From Fimenecus sp963624605 (GTDB lineage: Bacteria > Bacillota > Clostridia > Oscillospirales > Acutalibacteraceae), in the NCBI GenBank assembly GCA_963624605.1, contig CAVFQD010000011.1, positions 1 through 40,141 of the forward strand: 40,141 nucleotides of DNA, in the 5' to 3' direction. The position numbers and the translations under genes are program-made. The notes below the pieces were generated by a model that was not told the DNA's origin, did no database searches, and saw only the letters and a program-made list of their open reading frames with translations. Below are positions 6,893 to 14,739 of this stretch, piece by piece (positions within the stretch are counted from its first letter, which is position 1; every line of letters starts with the position of its first letter).

Positions 6893-8014
6893 ATGGAATT
6901 TTTGTTCGGTAATCTTCTCGAAATCCAATGGCAGCAAATTGTCATGTGGCTCATAGGCGGCGTGCTTATTTATCTTGCCATTAAAAAGCAAATGGAGCCG
7001 ACTCTCCTTTTGCCGATCGGCTTCGGTGCCATTATGGTCAACCTCCCGTTTTCGGGCGCAGTTGCGCAAACGATTGACGGCGTGCTTGAATCGGGTCCTC
7101 TGAGCACTCTTTATGACGCCGGTATCGCAAACGAGCTGTTTCCGCTCATACTCTTTATAGGTATAGGCGCGATGATAGACTTCGGACCGGTGCTTTCAAA
7201 CCCCAAGCTTATGATTTTCGGTGCGGCGGCACAGTTCGGTATCTTCTTCACACTCTGTATGGCTTCAATGTTCTTTGATCTCAAGGATGCGGCGGCTATC
7301 TCAATTATCGGTGCGGCGGACGGCCCGACCTCAATTGTAGTTGCAATGAAGCTCGGCTCTAAGTATCTCGGCGCTATAATGGTTGCGGCATATTCGTATA
7401 TGGCGCTTGTTCCGATTATCCAGCCGCCGGTAATCAAGCTTCTTACCACCAAAAAGGAAAGACTCATCCGTATGCCTTACAAGCAGGCTTCCGTTTCAAA
7501 GACAACGAGAATTCTTTTCCCGATTATAATCACGATAATCGCAGGTCTTATTGCACCGTCCTCGGTTGCGCTTATCGGATTTTTGATGTTCGGCAACCTT
7601 ATCCGTGAATGCGGAGTTCTCGACTCGCTTTCGGACACGGCTCAGAACGTACTCGCAAACCTTATAACCATTTTCCTCGGAATTACAGTCGCTTCACAGA
7701 TGAAGGCTGAAAACTTCCTTAAAAAGGAAACACTTATGATTCTCGGTTTAGGTCTTATAGCGTTCATCTTTGATACCGCAGGCGGCGTTCTCTTCGCCAA
7801 ATTCCTGAACATTTTCCTCAAAGAAAAGATAAACCCGATGATAGGCGCGGCAGGCATTTCCGCTTTCCCGATGTCGGGAAGAATCGTAAACAAGATGGGA
7901 CTTGCGGAGGACAAGCAGAACTTCCTTCTTATGCATTCTATCGGCGTAAACGTATCGGGACAGATTGCTTCCGTAATCGCAGGCGGTCTTATTCTTAATT
8001 TCTTTATGAAATAA
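6893..8014 (+). CDS. oadB: Sodium-translocating decarboxylase beta subunit (OadB/GcdB/MmdB family)
   Basis: Integral membrane subunit of biotin-dependent decarboxylases (oxaloacetate, glutaconyl-CoA or methylmalonyl-CoA) that couples release of CO2 from carboxybiotin to Na+ export. It is 373 aa with about nine to eleven hydrophobic segments. PIGFGAIMVNLP is at residues 41-52, and GAADGPTS at 140-147 holds the aspartate implicated in Na+ binding in the Klebsiella enzyme. AGGAG lies 7 bases before the ATG. A gamma-like gene follows after 15 bases, but no alpha (carboxyltransferase) or biotin-carrier gene is adjacent, so the substrate cannot be told from this window. The gene symbol names the family, not the substrate. 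Confidence 0.93.
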   Translation: MEFLFGNLLEIQWQQIVMWLIGGVLIYLAIKKQMEPTLLLPIGFGAIMVNLPFSGAVAQTIDGVLESGPLSTLYDAGIANELFPLILFIGIGAMIDFGPVLSNPKLMIFGAAAQFGIFFTLCMASMFFDLKDAAAISIIGAADGPTSIVVAMKLGSKYLGAIMVAAYSYMALVPIIQPPVIKLLTTKKERLIRMPYKQASVSKTTRILFPIIITIIAGLIAPSSVALIGFLMFGNLIRECGVLDSLSDTAQNVLANLITIFLGITVASQMKAENFLKKETLMILGLGLIAFIFDTAGGVLFAKFLNIFLKEKINPMIGAAGISAFPMSGRIVNKMGLAEDKQNFLLMHSIGVNVSGQIASVIAGGLILNFFMK

Positions 8015-8029
8015 AAGGGGGAAAATAAA

Positions 8030-8221
8030 ATGTTTTTAAGCTTTAATCCGCACGCTTTTATAGATAATCTCTATTATATGTTATACGGTATGCTCGGCAT
8101 ATTCGTTGTGATCGGAATTATAATCGCACTTACTTACCTTTTGAACTACATCTTTTCCGGTAAAAAGAAAGATAAGAAAACAAAAGCCGAAAACACCGAC
8201 GGTGCTGACAAAAAACAGTAA
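8030..8221 (+). CDS. OadG-like small membrane subunit of the sodium-pump decarboxylase
   Basis: A 63-aa protein with one transmembrane segment (about residues 15-40) and a Lys/Asp-rich cytoplasmic tail (KKKDKKTKAENTDGADKK). OadG-type gamma subunits have this plan and hold the alpha subunit to the membrane part. AAAGGGGG lies 8 bases before the ATG. The gene follows oadB by 15 bases and ends 17 bases before a terminator. The assignment rests mainly on position and topology because the family is short and divergent. Confidence 0.72.
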   Translation: MFLSFNPHAFIDNLYYMLYGMLGIFVVIGIIIALTYLLNYIFSGKKKDKKTKAENTDGADKKQ

Positions 8222-8237
8222 ACAAGGCAAAAAATTA

Positions 8238-8268
8238 CCCGTGAGTCGCAAAGCTCACGGGCTTTTTT
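8238..8268 (+). terminator. Terminator between converging oadG-like and citrate synthase genes
   Basis: An 8-bp GC-rich stem (8238-8245 with 8254-8261) has an 8-nt loop and is followed by CTTTTTTTA. A T-run on the opposite side suggests it also ends the citrate synthase transcript. Confidence 0.9.
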
Positions 8269-8270
8269 TA

Positions 8271-9629
8271 TTATCTCTCATCCAAGGGAACATAGGTTTG
8301 ATTCTTTCCGACGCTCTTGTATGCAGGGCGGATAATCTTATCCGTATTGATAAGCTCCTCTATCCTGTGAGCCGACCAGCCGACAACTCTCGCTATTGCA
8401 AAAATCGGTGTAAACAGCTCAACGGGAATACCGAGCATACTGTAAACAAAGCCGCTGTAAAAATCGACATTCACGCTGACGCCCTTGTATATCTTGCGCT
8501 TTGCGCCGATGACCTCCTTGCCGAGCTTTTCAACAGCATTGTAGAGTGCGTAATCGTCCTCCCTGCCCTTTTCGACTGCAAGAGCCTTTACGAACTCCTT
8601 GAACACCTGCGCTCTCGGGTCGGAAACGGAATAGATAGCGTGTCCCATACCGTAAATAAGACCTTTATTGTCAAACGCCTGCTTATCGACAAGCTTTTCA
8701 AGGTAGGCTCTAACCTGCTCCTCATCCTTGGTGTCGGCAACATTTTCTTTCAAATCGTTCATCATCTGAACAACCTTTATGTTTGCGCCGCCGTGCTTGG
8801 GTCCTTTAAGTGAGGAAAGAGCCGCCGCCATGGTTGAATAAGTATCCGAGCCGGACGATGTGACAACATGGGTTGTAAACGATGAGTTGTTGCCGCCGCC
8901 GTGCTCCATATGCAAAATCAAAGCCGTGTCGAGCACCCTCGCCTCAAGCTCCGTAAACTCCTTGTCGGGACGAAGCATACGAAGTATATTTTCCGATATT
9001 GACATATCGGGGTCGGGGCGGTGAATATAAAGGCTGTCGTTACATTCATAGTGATTGTATGCCTGATAAGCATAGACCGAAAGCATCGGGAAGCAGCTTA
9101 TAAGCCTCAGACACTGTGTGAGAACATTTTCAATGCTTATATCCGAAGCGTTGTCGTCATACGCCGCAAGGGTAAGAACGCTTCGTGTAAGGCTGTTCAT
9201 TATATCCTTCGTGGGCGCTTTCATAATTACATCTCTTGTAAAGTTGGTCGGCAGCGAACGCAGGCACGAGAGAACCCCGGTAAACTCGTCAAGCTGTGCC
9301 TTGGTCGGAAGCTTTCCGAAAAGGAGAAGATATGTAGCCTCCTCAAAGCCGAAACGGTTGTTTCCTCTGCCGTTGATAAGGTCTATAACATTTATTCCTC
9401 TGTAAGAGAGCTGACCCGCGCAAGGTATTCTTTCGCCGTCAACCTCCTTAAAGGCTGTGATTTCGGAAATTGTGGTAAGCCCCGCAAGCACACCCTTACC
9501 GTTTTTATCCCGAAGTCCTCTTTTTACGCCGTACTCGTCATAGAGACCGACATCTATATAACCGTTATCGCGACACATTTGGGCATGAATTTTATTGTAA
9601 TTTTCTATATCCTGTCTTGTCAAATCCAT
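8271..9629 (-). CDS. Citrate synthase (citrate/2-methylcitrate synthase family)
   Basis: Condenses acetyl-CoA and oxaloacetate to citrate in the cytoplasm. The protein is 452 aa, slightly longer than classic bacterial forms because of an N-terminal extension of about 60 residues. The catalytic triad is visible: His in LHMEHGGGNNSSF, His in IYGMGHAIYSVSDPRA, and Asp in VSVNVDFYSGFVYSMLG. AAAGGAG lies 8 bases before the ATG. A TATAAT box at 9665-9670 is a possible -10 but has no good -35. It is convergent with the decarboxylase pair, whose oxaloacetate-type substrate would compete for the same pool if that subunit is OAD, which is inference. A 2-methylcitrate activity cannot be excluded. Confidence 0.95.
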   Translation of the reverse strand: MDLTRQDIENYNKIHAQMCRDNGYIDVGLYDEYGVKRGLRDKNGKGVLAGLTTISEITAFKEVDGERIPCAGQLSYRGINVIDLINGRGNNRFGFEEATYLLLFGKLPTKAQLDEFTGVLSCLRSLPTNFTRDVIMKAPTKDIMNSLTRSVLTLAAYDDNASDISIENVLTQCLRLISCFPMLSVYAYQAYNHYECNDSLYIHRPDPDMSISENILRMLRPDKEFTELEARVLDTALILHMEHGGGNNSSFTTHVVTSSGSDTYSTMAAALSSLKGPKHGGANIKVVQMMNDLKENVADTKDEEQVRAYLEKLVDKQAFDNKGLIYGMGHAIYSVSDPRAQVFKEFVKALAVEKGREDDYALYNAVEKLGKEVIGAKRKIYKGVSVNVDFYSGFVYSMLGIPVELFTPIFAIARVVGWSAHRIEELINTDKIIRPAYKSVGKNQTYVPLDER

Positions 9630-9713
9630 GTCTTTGCTCCTTTCGGGTATAAATCATTTATTTAATTATACATCATTTTATCACTGAATTAGTTAAAATT
9701 TTGTTAATTTTTG

Positions 9714-9755
9714 TAAAAAATCGGCAAGGACGATACAAAAAATTCGCCCTTGCCG
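9714..9755 (-). terminator. Rho-independent terminator of thrH-metY
   Basis: A 12-position stem (9722-9733 with 9744-9755, one G-U pair on the minus strand) has a 10-nt loop and is followed by ATTTTTT. It is 20 bases past the metY stop. Confidence 0.88.
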
Positions 9756-9775
9756 AAAATTTATATCCTTACAAA

Positions 9776-11059
9776 TCAGATTTTAGCCAAAGCCTGTTCA
9801 ATGTCCGCAATGATGTCCCTGACATTCTCAATTCCCACAGAGAACCTTACAAGGTCGGGAGTTACTCCGCACTCGATAAGCTCCTTGTCGGACAGCTGAC
9901 GGTGGGTTGAAGACGCGGGGTGCAAAACGCAGGTGCGTGCGTCCGCTACATGGGTTACGATTGCCGCAAGGCGAAGATTGTTCATAAACGCCTCTGCTTT
10001 TTTTCTTCCGCCCTTGACTCCGAATGAAATTACGCCGCAGGTGCCGTTGGGCATATATTTCTTTGCAAGCTCATAGTCCTTGCTCGATTTAAGTCCGGGA
10101 TAATTGACCCACGCTATTTTGTCGTTATTTTCAAGGTACTCAGCAACCTTCTGTGCGTTTTCGCAATGTCTTTCGACGCGCACCGCAAGGCTTTCAAGAC
10201 CTACATTGAGCAAAAACGAGTTAAACGGCGACGGGGTTGAGCCGTAGTCTCTCAAAAGCTGAGCGACAATTTTGGTTATATAACCCGCCTTGCCGAAATC
10301 CTTTGCGTAGGTAGCGCCGTGATAGCTCTCGTCCGGCTCGGTCATACAGGGGAACTTGTCGTTCTGATACCAGTCGAAGCTGCCGCTGTCAACAACGCAG
10401 CCGCCTATTGTGGAGGCGTGACCCTCCATATACTTTGTGGTCGAATGGGTAACGATGTCCGCGCCCCATTCGAACGGACGGCAGTTTATGGGCGTCGGGA
10501 AGGTGTTGTCGACAACAAGCGGAACACCGTGCTTATGCGCTATTCGCGCGAATTTTTCAATATCAAGGACATCAAGCGACGGATTTGCGACAGTCTCGCC
10601 GAAAACAGCCTTTGTGTTGGGCTTGAACGCCTTTTCAATTTCCTCCTCTGAAGCCGTCGGGTCAACAAAGGTTACATCAACGCCTATTTTCCTCATTGTG
10701 ACATTGAGGAGGTTAAATGTACCGCCGTAGATGGTGACGGAGCTTACAACATGGTCGCCTGCGCCCAAAATGTTGATAAGCGCAAAGAAGTTCGCCGCCT
10801 GACCCGATGAGGTCAGCACTGCCGCAACGCCGCCCTCAAGCGCCGCAATTTTTGAAGCCACGGCGTCGTTTGTCGGGTTTGCAAGCCTTGTGTACATATA
10901 GCCCGGCTGAAGGTCAAAAAGCTTTGCCATATCAGCCGAAGTGTCGTATTTATAAGTCGTGCTCTCGTATATCGGCAGAACTCTCGGCTCGCCGCTCTTG
11001 GGCTGCCAGCCTGCCTGCACGCATTTTGTATCGATTGAACAATCGGGTATAAGTCCCAT
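9776..11059 (-). CDS. metY: O-acetylhomoserine sulfhydrylase (PLP enzyme)
   Basis: Cys/Met-metabolism PLP-dependent enzyme that forms homocysteine (or methionine) from O-acetylhomoserine and sulfide (or methanethiol). It is 427 aa. Visible are YTRLANPTNDAVASKIAALEGG, the PLP-ring region TSSGQAANFFALINILGAGDH, the Schiff-base lysine in VTHSTTKYMEGHASTIGG, and the late motif RFSVGIENVRDIIADIEQAL. The ORF is open 84 bases further upstream, but the ATG at 11059 is preceded by GAGGTAAAGAAA and gives the usual N-terminus (DTKCVQAGW). It is second in an operon 37 bases after thrH. Confidence 0.93.
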   Translation of the reverse strand: MGLIPDCSIDTKCVQAGWQPKSGEPRVLPIYESTTYKYDTSADMAKLFDLQPGYMYTRLANPTNDAVASKIAALEGGVAAVLTSSGQAANFFALINILGAGDHVVSSVTIYGGTFNLLNVTMRKIGVDVTFVDPTASEEEIEKAFKPNTKAVFGETVANPSLDVLDIEKFARIAHKHGVPLVVDNTFPTPINCRPFEWGADIVTHSTTKYMEGHASTIGGCVVDSGSFDWYQNDKFPCMTEPDESYHGATYAKDFGKAGYITKIVAQLLRDYGSTPSPFNSFLLNVGLESLAVRVERHCENAQKVAEYLENNDKIAWVNYPGLKSSKDYELAKKYMPNGTCGVISFGVKGGRKKAEAFMNNLRLAAIVTHVADARTCVLHPASSTHRQLSDKELIECGVTPDLVRFSVGIENVRDIIADIEQALAKI

Positions 11060-11096
11060 TTTCTTTACCTCATAATAAATATTTAATAAGTATGCC

Positions 11097-11705
11097 TTAT
11101 AAATTAGCCTTGATAGCAGCCAAAAGCTCGTCATATGTCTCATATGCGGGAAGCTCGGGGTGGTCAGCCTTAATCTTATCGGTGCTCTTGAAAAGGAAGC
11201 CTGCCTTGCTCGCTTTAATCATTCCGAGGTCGTTATAGCTGTCGCCGCTCGCAATGGTCTCAAAGCCTATCGACTGAAGAGCCTTTACGGTTGAAAGCTT
11301 GGAGTTTTCAACTCTCATTCTGAAGCCCGTTATCTCGCCGTCGGGAGCAACCTCAAGCGTGTTGCAGAAAATTGTGGGCATTCCGAGCTTTTTCATAAGC
11401 GGACCCGCAAACTGCGTAAAGGTATCGCTTAAAATGATAACCTGTGTAAGAGAGCGGAGCTCGTCAAGAAATTCCTTTGCACCGGGCATCGGGTCAATCT
11501 TTGCGATGGTTTCCTGAACCTCTTTAAGTCCGAGTCCGTGCTGTTTGAGAATATTGAGGCGGTACTTCATAAGCTTGTCGTAATCGGGCTCGTCCCTCGT
11601 TGTCTTTTTAAGCTCGGGGATACCGCTTTCCTCTGCGAAAGCAATCCATATTTCGGGTACCAATACGCCCTCCATATCAAGGCATACGATGTTCATATCA
11701 CTCAT
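11097..11705 (-). CDS. thrH: ThrH-type HAD phosphatase / phosphoserine:homoserine phosphotransferase
   Basis: HAD-superfamily enzyme of 202 aa closely resembling ThrH of Pseudomonas, which dephosphorylates phosphoserine and can pass the phosphate to homoserine. Motif I is DMEGVLVPEIW (Asp10 and Glu12, the DxE form typical of ThrH). Motif II is ILSDTF, a motif III lysine follows, and motif IV is ASGDSYNDLGMI. GGAG lies 7-8 bases before the ATG. It is first gene of the operon with metY behind an excellent promoter (11744-11772). The pairing puts homoserine phosphorylation and homoserine-derived sulfur chemistry under one promoter. Confidence 0.92.
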   Translation of the reverse strand: MSDMNIVCLDMEGVLVPEIWIAFAEESGIPELKKTTRDEPDYDKLMKYRLNILKQHGLGLKEVQETIAKIDPMPGAKEFLDELRSLTQVIILSDTFTQFAGPLMKKLGMPTIFCNTLEVAPDGEITGFRMRVENSKLSTVKALQSIGFETIASGDSYNDLGMIKASKAGFLFKSTDKIKADHPELPAYETYDELLAAIKANL

Positions 11706-11743
11706 AGTTTTTCTCCGTTCGTAAAGTTATAGTTAATAAATAA

Positions 11744-11772
11744 ATTATATATCATTCGGCAAAAGATTTCAA
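11744..11772 (-). promoter_or_regulatory. Sigma-A promoter for thrH-metY
   Basis: TTGAAA and a perfect TATAAT are spaced by 17 bases, about 40 bases before the thrH start. The spacer lies within the 74-bp gap after ttcA. I see no riboswitch in the short leader. Confidence 0.85.
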
Positions 11773-11779
11773 CAGTTGA

Positions 11780-12490
11780 TTACCAGCCGTCAACCTCTCC
11801 TCTTTGCAGTGCGCCGACTATCTTTTTCCTTAATTGCGGATAATCCTTTTCAAGCGAAAATAAAAGCTCCTTTACCGTCTGCCTCTGCGTTACCTTATCG
11901 GCGGGGCATTTGCTTTTAACTATCGGCAATTCAAGCCGCTTCGCCGCCTTTTCCACATCCTTTTCATAGCAGAATATAAGCGGTCTGATAAGATACAAAT
12001 CCTTATTTGACAGATATGACACAGGCGAAAAACAGCCTATCGTTCCGCCGTTGAACAGGTTCATTATAACAGTCTGTGCCGCGTCGTCAAGATGATGACC
12101 GAGCGCAATTTTGTTGCAGCCCGCCTCCTTTGCGGTGTCGTGCAGTATTCCCCTGCGCATCTTGGCGCAAAGCGAGCAGGGATTTTTTTCCTTTCTGTCA
12201 ACGAATATTACCTTGTAAAGGTCGGTCTTTTTAACTATGTACTCAACGCCCAGCTCATCACAGAGCGCCTGCACCTTTTCAAAATTGCCGTCCTCGAAAT
12301 TAAAGCGGTAGTCAAGCGTTATCGCCACGACCTCAAATTTTTTCGGATAAAATGTGCGAAGCCTTGCAAGTGCATATAAAAGCGCAAGCGAGTCCTTGCC
12401 GCCCGAAACGCCGACGGCTATTCTGTCGCCCTCGTCTATCATATTGTATTTGTCAACCGCCGCCCTCGTAAGGCTCAAAAGCTGTTTCAT
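11780..12490 (-). CDS. ttcA: TtcA-family PP-loop ATPase (tRNA 2-thiocytidine biosynthesis)
   Basis: ATP-pyrophosphatase of 236 aa that, in characterised TtcA enzymes, thiolates cytidine 32 of certain tRNAs using an iron-sulfur cluster. The PP-loop SGGKDS is at residues 29-34, the cluster cysteines are in CSLCAKMRRG (near 110) and a third cysteine is in KSKCPADK (near 198), the pattern known for TtcA. GHHLDDAAQTVIMNLF is the second nucleotide motif. It is transcribed toward thrH, with a 74-bp gap containing the thrH promoter. TtcA versus a related TtuA-type enzyme cannot be fully settled by eye; the lack of extra zinc fingers favours TtcA. Confidence 0.85.
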   Translation of the reverse strand: MKQLLSLTRAAVDKYNMIDEGDRIAVGVSGGKDSLALLYALARLRTFYPKKFEVVAITLDYRFNFEDGNFEKVQALCDELGVEYIVKKTDLYKVIFVDRKEKNPCSLCAKMRRGILHDTAKEAGCNKIALGHHLDDAAQTVIMNLFNGGTIGCFSPVSYLSNKDLYLIRPLIFCYEKDVEKAAKRLELPIVKSKCPADKVTQRQTVKELLFSLEKDYPQLRKKIVGALQRGEVDGW

Positions 12491-12592
12491 AAAATCACCG
12501 AAGATATTTTACCGCATTTTCACGGCAAAGTAAACAGTAATGCTTTACAACCCTTGCACGTTCATATATAATCGTAGTAGGAAGTGATTAGT

Positions 12593-13477
12593 GTGTTGAA
12601 TTTGAGACCCCTGCTCTTAAAATATTGGGATTTGAGCGTCAACGGAAACGATGAAAAGCGAATCGCCTCGCAAGCTCCGCCTACGGGAGTGCGGACATTT
12701 TCCGACATTCTGTACATCAACGACGGAACCTGGCAGCACCGTCTCGATGTTTACCGTCCCGAAGCCGCAGACGGAAAATTGCCCGTTATCGTGGATATTC
12801 ACGGCGGCGGTTGGATGTACGGCACAAAGCGCATTAACGAATATTATAATATGACCCTCGCACAGCACGGGTACGCCGTTTTCAGCATAAACTACCGTCT
12901 TGTGCCCGAATGTGAAATTGACGGTCAGCTTCAGGACTGTATGCACGCGCTTAAATGGATGAAGAAAAATGCCGAAAGCTACGGCGGCGACCTTTCCCGT
13001 CTTTACATAACCGGCGACTCGGCAGGCGGATTTTTGGCAGCTTACAGCGCGCTTCTCAACAATTCGGACGAATTGCGAAGAGCCTTTGACACGGTATCGC
13101 CGAGCCTTGATATCCGTGCCGTCGGTCTTACCTGTCCCGTGTGCTATATGCTCGACAAGTCAGTGCAGGGGCTTTATATGAAGCAGATACTCGGCAATGA
13201 ATTCAGAGAGACCGCATACTGCGACTTTGTAAACCTTGACGAAGCTGTAAAGCTGAGCCGTATGCCGCCGACATATTTAATTACCTGCGGCGGAGATATG
13301 CCCGCTAAAGCGCAAACCTACAGGGCATATAACGACCTTAAAAAATGCGGCGTCGAGTGCGAACTGAATTATACGCCCGACAAAAAATATCAGCATGTTT
13401 TCAATATAGTTGACCCGTTCTCCGCGCCTTCAAAAAAAGCAAATAACGCTATGCTTGATTTTTTCAAAGCTCATTAA
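12593..13477 (+). CDS. Alpha/beta hydrolase, carboxylesterase (HSL-like)
   Basis: A 294-aa cytoplasmic esterase of the hormone-sensitive-lipase-like group. The oxyanion-hole motif HGGGW is at residues 70-74, the nucleophile elbow GDSAGG at 141-146, and the late histidine in QHVFN near 270. No signal peptide is present. AGGAAG (12579-12584) is 8 bases before a GTG at 12593, which I take as the start; a GTG at 12584 sits on the ribosome site itself, and a TTG at 12596 is also possible. It is monocistronic, ends at a strong terminator and is divergent from ttcA. The substrate is unknown; small acyl or acetyl esters are typical. Confidence 0.9.
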   Translation: MLNLRPLLLKYWDLSVNGNDEKRIASQAPPTGVRTFSDILYINDGTWQHRLDVYRPEAADGKLPVIVDIHGGGWMYGTKRINEYYNMTLAQHGYAVFSINYRLVPECEIDGQLQDCMHALKWMKKNAESYGGDLSRLYITGDSAGGFLAAYSALLNNSDELRRAFDTVSPSLDIRAVGLTCPVCYMLDKSVQGLYMKQILGNEFRETAYCDFVNLDEAVKLSRMPPTYLITCGGDMPAKAQTYRAYNDLKKCGVECELNYTPDKKYQHVFNIVDPFSAPSKKANNAMLDFFKAH

Positions 13478-13494
13478 GCACAGCATTACATACG

Positions 13495-13532
13495 CCTCCC
13501 CGCCCATACACAGGTATGGACGGGGAGGTTTT
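13495..13532 (+). terminator. Strong terminator of the esterase gene
   Basis: A long interrupted stem (13495-13509 with 13514-13528, one mismatch) has a 4-nt loop and is followed by TTTT. Confidence 0.88.
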
Positions 13533-13533
13533 A

Positions 13534-13579
13534 CAAACAAAAGGCTCCGCACCGGAATAACCGTCCGACGCAAAGCCTT
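13534..13579 (-). terminator. Terminator of the zinc-ribbon gene
   Basis: A hairpin (13541-13551 with 13569-13579, several G-U pairs on the minus strand, inner CGG/CCG helix) is followed by TTTGTTTG on the minus strand. Confidence 0.65.
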
Positions 13580-13606
13580 GTCCGCATAATATTAACTCGC
13601 TTATGC

Positions 13607-13888
13607 TTACGCGTTTTCTTCCTTCATCTTCGCAAAGCACTCGCTGCAATAAACAGGTCTGTCATCTCTGGGCTGGAAAGGAACCTTTGCTTCGCCGCCG
13701 CATTTTGCGCATGTTGCAGTGAACATCTGTCTTTCGCCTTTTGCAGCGTTCTTTCTTGCGTCACGGCATGCCTTACATCTCTGCGGTTCGTTTACAAAGC
13801 CTTTTTCAGCATAGAACTCCTGCTCTCCCGCCGTGAAAACGAACTCGTTGCCGCAATCTTTGCAAATAAGGGTCTTGTCTTCGTACAT
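13607..13888 (-). CDS. Double zinc-ribbon protein (zf-trcl type)
   Basis: A 93-aa cytoplasmic protein with two metal sites. The N-terminal probable zinc-binding domain has CKDC (near residue 9) and CKAC (near 38), matching the zf-trcl family (TLICKDCGNEFVFTAGEQEFYAEKGF). The C-terminal ribbon has CAKC and CSEC (near 60 and 82). Eight cysteines could bind two Zn ions. GAGGT lies 8 bases before the ATG. It lies 92 bases downstream of the sigma factor gene on the same strand, so it may be co-transcribed. Such proteins are common in Clostridia; no function is established. Confidence 0.9.
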   Translation of the reverse strand: MYEDKTLICKDCGNEFVFTAGEQEFYAEKGFVNEPQRCKACRDARKNAAKGERQMFTATCAKCGGEAKVPFQPRDDRPVYCSECFAKMKEENA

Positions 13889-13980
13889 TTCAGTAACCTC
13901 GCTAAAATAAAAAATATTTTTACCCCCAACGGACTTGCACCGTCACATAAATCAAAATGCTCTCCTTCGAGAAGGGCTTA

Positions 13981-14556
13981 TTATTTGAAAAATTTAAGTT
14001 TTTTTCTTGCTCTCTGTAATGTGCCGTCAACGGATTTGACGGTGGCGCCGGTTTTTTTCGCTATTTCCTCATATGTCAAGCCGTTCAGAAACAGAAGCAG
14101 CGCTTCACGCTCTTTTTCGGACAGCTCGGAGTCGATAAACTCAAATATCCGCTTGTATCCGTCCTCGCCTATAAGCTGCTCCTCCGGAGACCGGCGGCAG
14201 ACAATGTCCGCATCGTCGGCGGAAAGTGAAACCGCCCTGTCAAAAAACACGCTTTTCCCCGAGCGCTTGCGCGTAACGGAAAGAAGTCTGTTTTTGATGC
14301 ATACATTGAGATAAGTCTTAAAGCCTGCGCCGCAGTCCGCCTTATATGTACCGACTGCACACAGCATACCTATCATGCCCTCCTGGCACAGATCGGCAAA
14401 CTCGAAACCGTTTCCGGAAAAGCTCTTCGCCTGACCCTGTACGACCGGCTCGGAAAACTCAACCAGACGGGAAAGTGCGTCCTTATCCCCCCGTTGTGCC
14501 GAAGCAACAAGCTGCAAAAGCTCTTCATCGGAAAAACGATTAGCATTATCAGACAA
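13981..14556 (-). CDS. Sigma-70 family RNA polymerase sigma factor, SigH-like
   Basis: A 191-aa sigma factor with region 2 (DLCQEGMIGMLCAVGTYKADCGAGFKTYL is the core-binding/-10 recognition part, quoted here as DLCQEGMIGML then FKTYLNVCIKNRLLS) and region 4 (LTYEEIAKKTGATVKSVDGT followed by LQRARKKL, the helix-turn-helix for -35 recognition). Length and ending resemble SigH of Bacillus. The start I choose is a TTG at 14556 with GAGGT 7 bases ahead. A longer frame runs through the N gap at 14600-14609 but has no ribosome site. A strong sigma-A promoter lies at 14630-14657, across the gap. A sporulation or competence role is inference. Confidence 0.85.
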   Translation of the reverse strand: MSDNANRFSDEELLQLVASAQRGDKDALSRLVEFSEPVVQGQAKSFSGNGFEFADLCQEGMIGMLCAVGTYKADCGAGFKTYLNVCIKNRLLSVTRKRSGKSVFFDRAVSLSADDADIVCRRSPEEQLIGEDGYKRIFEFIDSELSEKEREALLLFLNGLTYEEIAKKTGATVKSVDGTLQRARKKLKFFK

Positions 14557-14599
14557 CCCAATTACCTCGCACAATAAATATAACTGAAACATATAAACT

Positions 14600-14609
14600 N
14601 NNNNNNNNN
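14600..14609. other. Assembly gap (10 N)
   Basis: Ten consecutive N mark a scaffold join inside the 5' leader of the sigma factor gene. The true length is unknown. The promoter and the coding region lie on opposite sides, so their linkage depends on the join being right. Confidence 0.98.
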
Positions 14610-14629
14610 ACTTATCCATTATAATCACA

Positions 14630-14657
14630 ATTATAGCAGATTTTCCTATAAAGTCAA
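14630..14657 (-). promoter_or_regulatory. Sigma-A promoter, probably for the sigma factor gene
   Basis: TTGACT and a perfect TATAAT are spaced by 16 bases on the minus strand. Only the N gap separates it from the sigma factor coding region. Confidence 0.78.
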
Positions 14658-14686
14658 CATTTTTTGTATAACTTGTATAAATGCAT

Positions 14687-14734
14687 TAAAACAGACGGCT
14701 TGTTTTGGAGATTTTCCACAAAAACAAGCCGTCT
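14687..14734 (-). terminator. Terminator of the pgm-small ORF operon
   Basis: A perfect 14-bp stem (14693-14706 with 14721-14734) has a 14-nt loop and is followed by GTTTTAAT on the minus strand. It begins 6 bases past the stop of the 32-codon ORF. Confidence 0.8.
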
Positions 14735-14739
14735 TTCGC

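Noticed and set aside
9665..9693. Promoter for citrate synthase
   Set aside because: A TATAAT box is present, but the sequence at the -35 distance (ACTAAT) is poor, so I do not list it as a feature.
13919..13980. tRNA gene
   Set aside because: Only a T-arm-like hairpin is visible; acceptor, D and anticodon arms cannot be formed.
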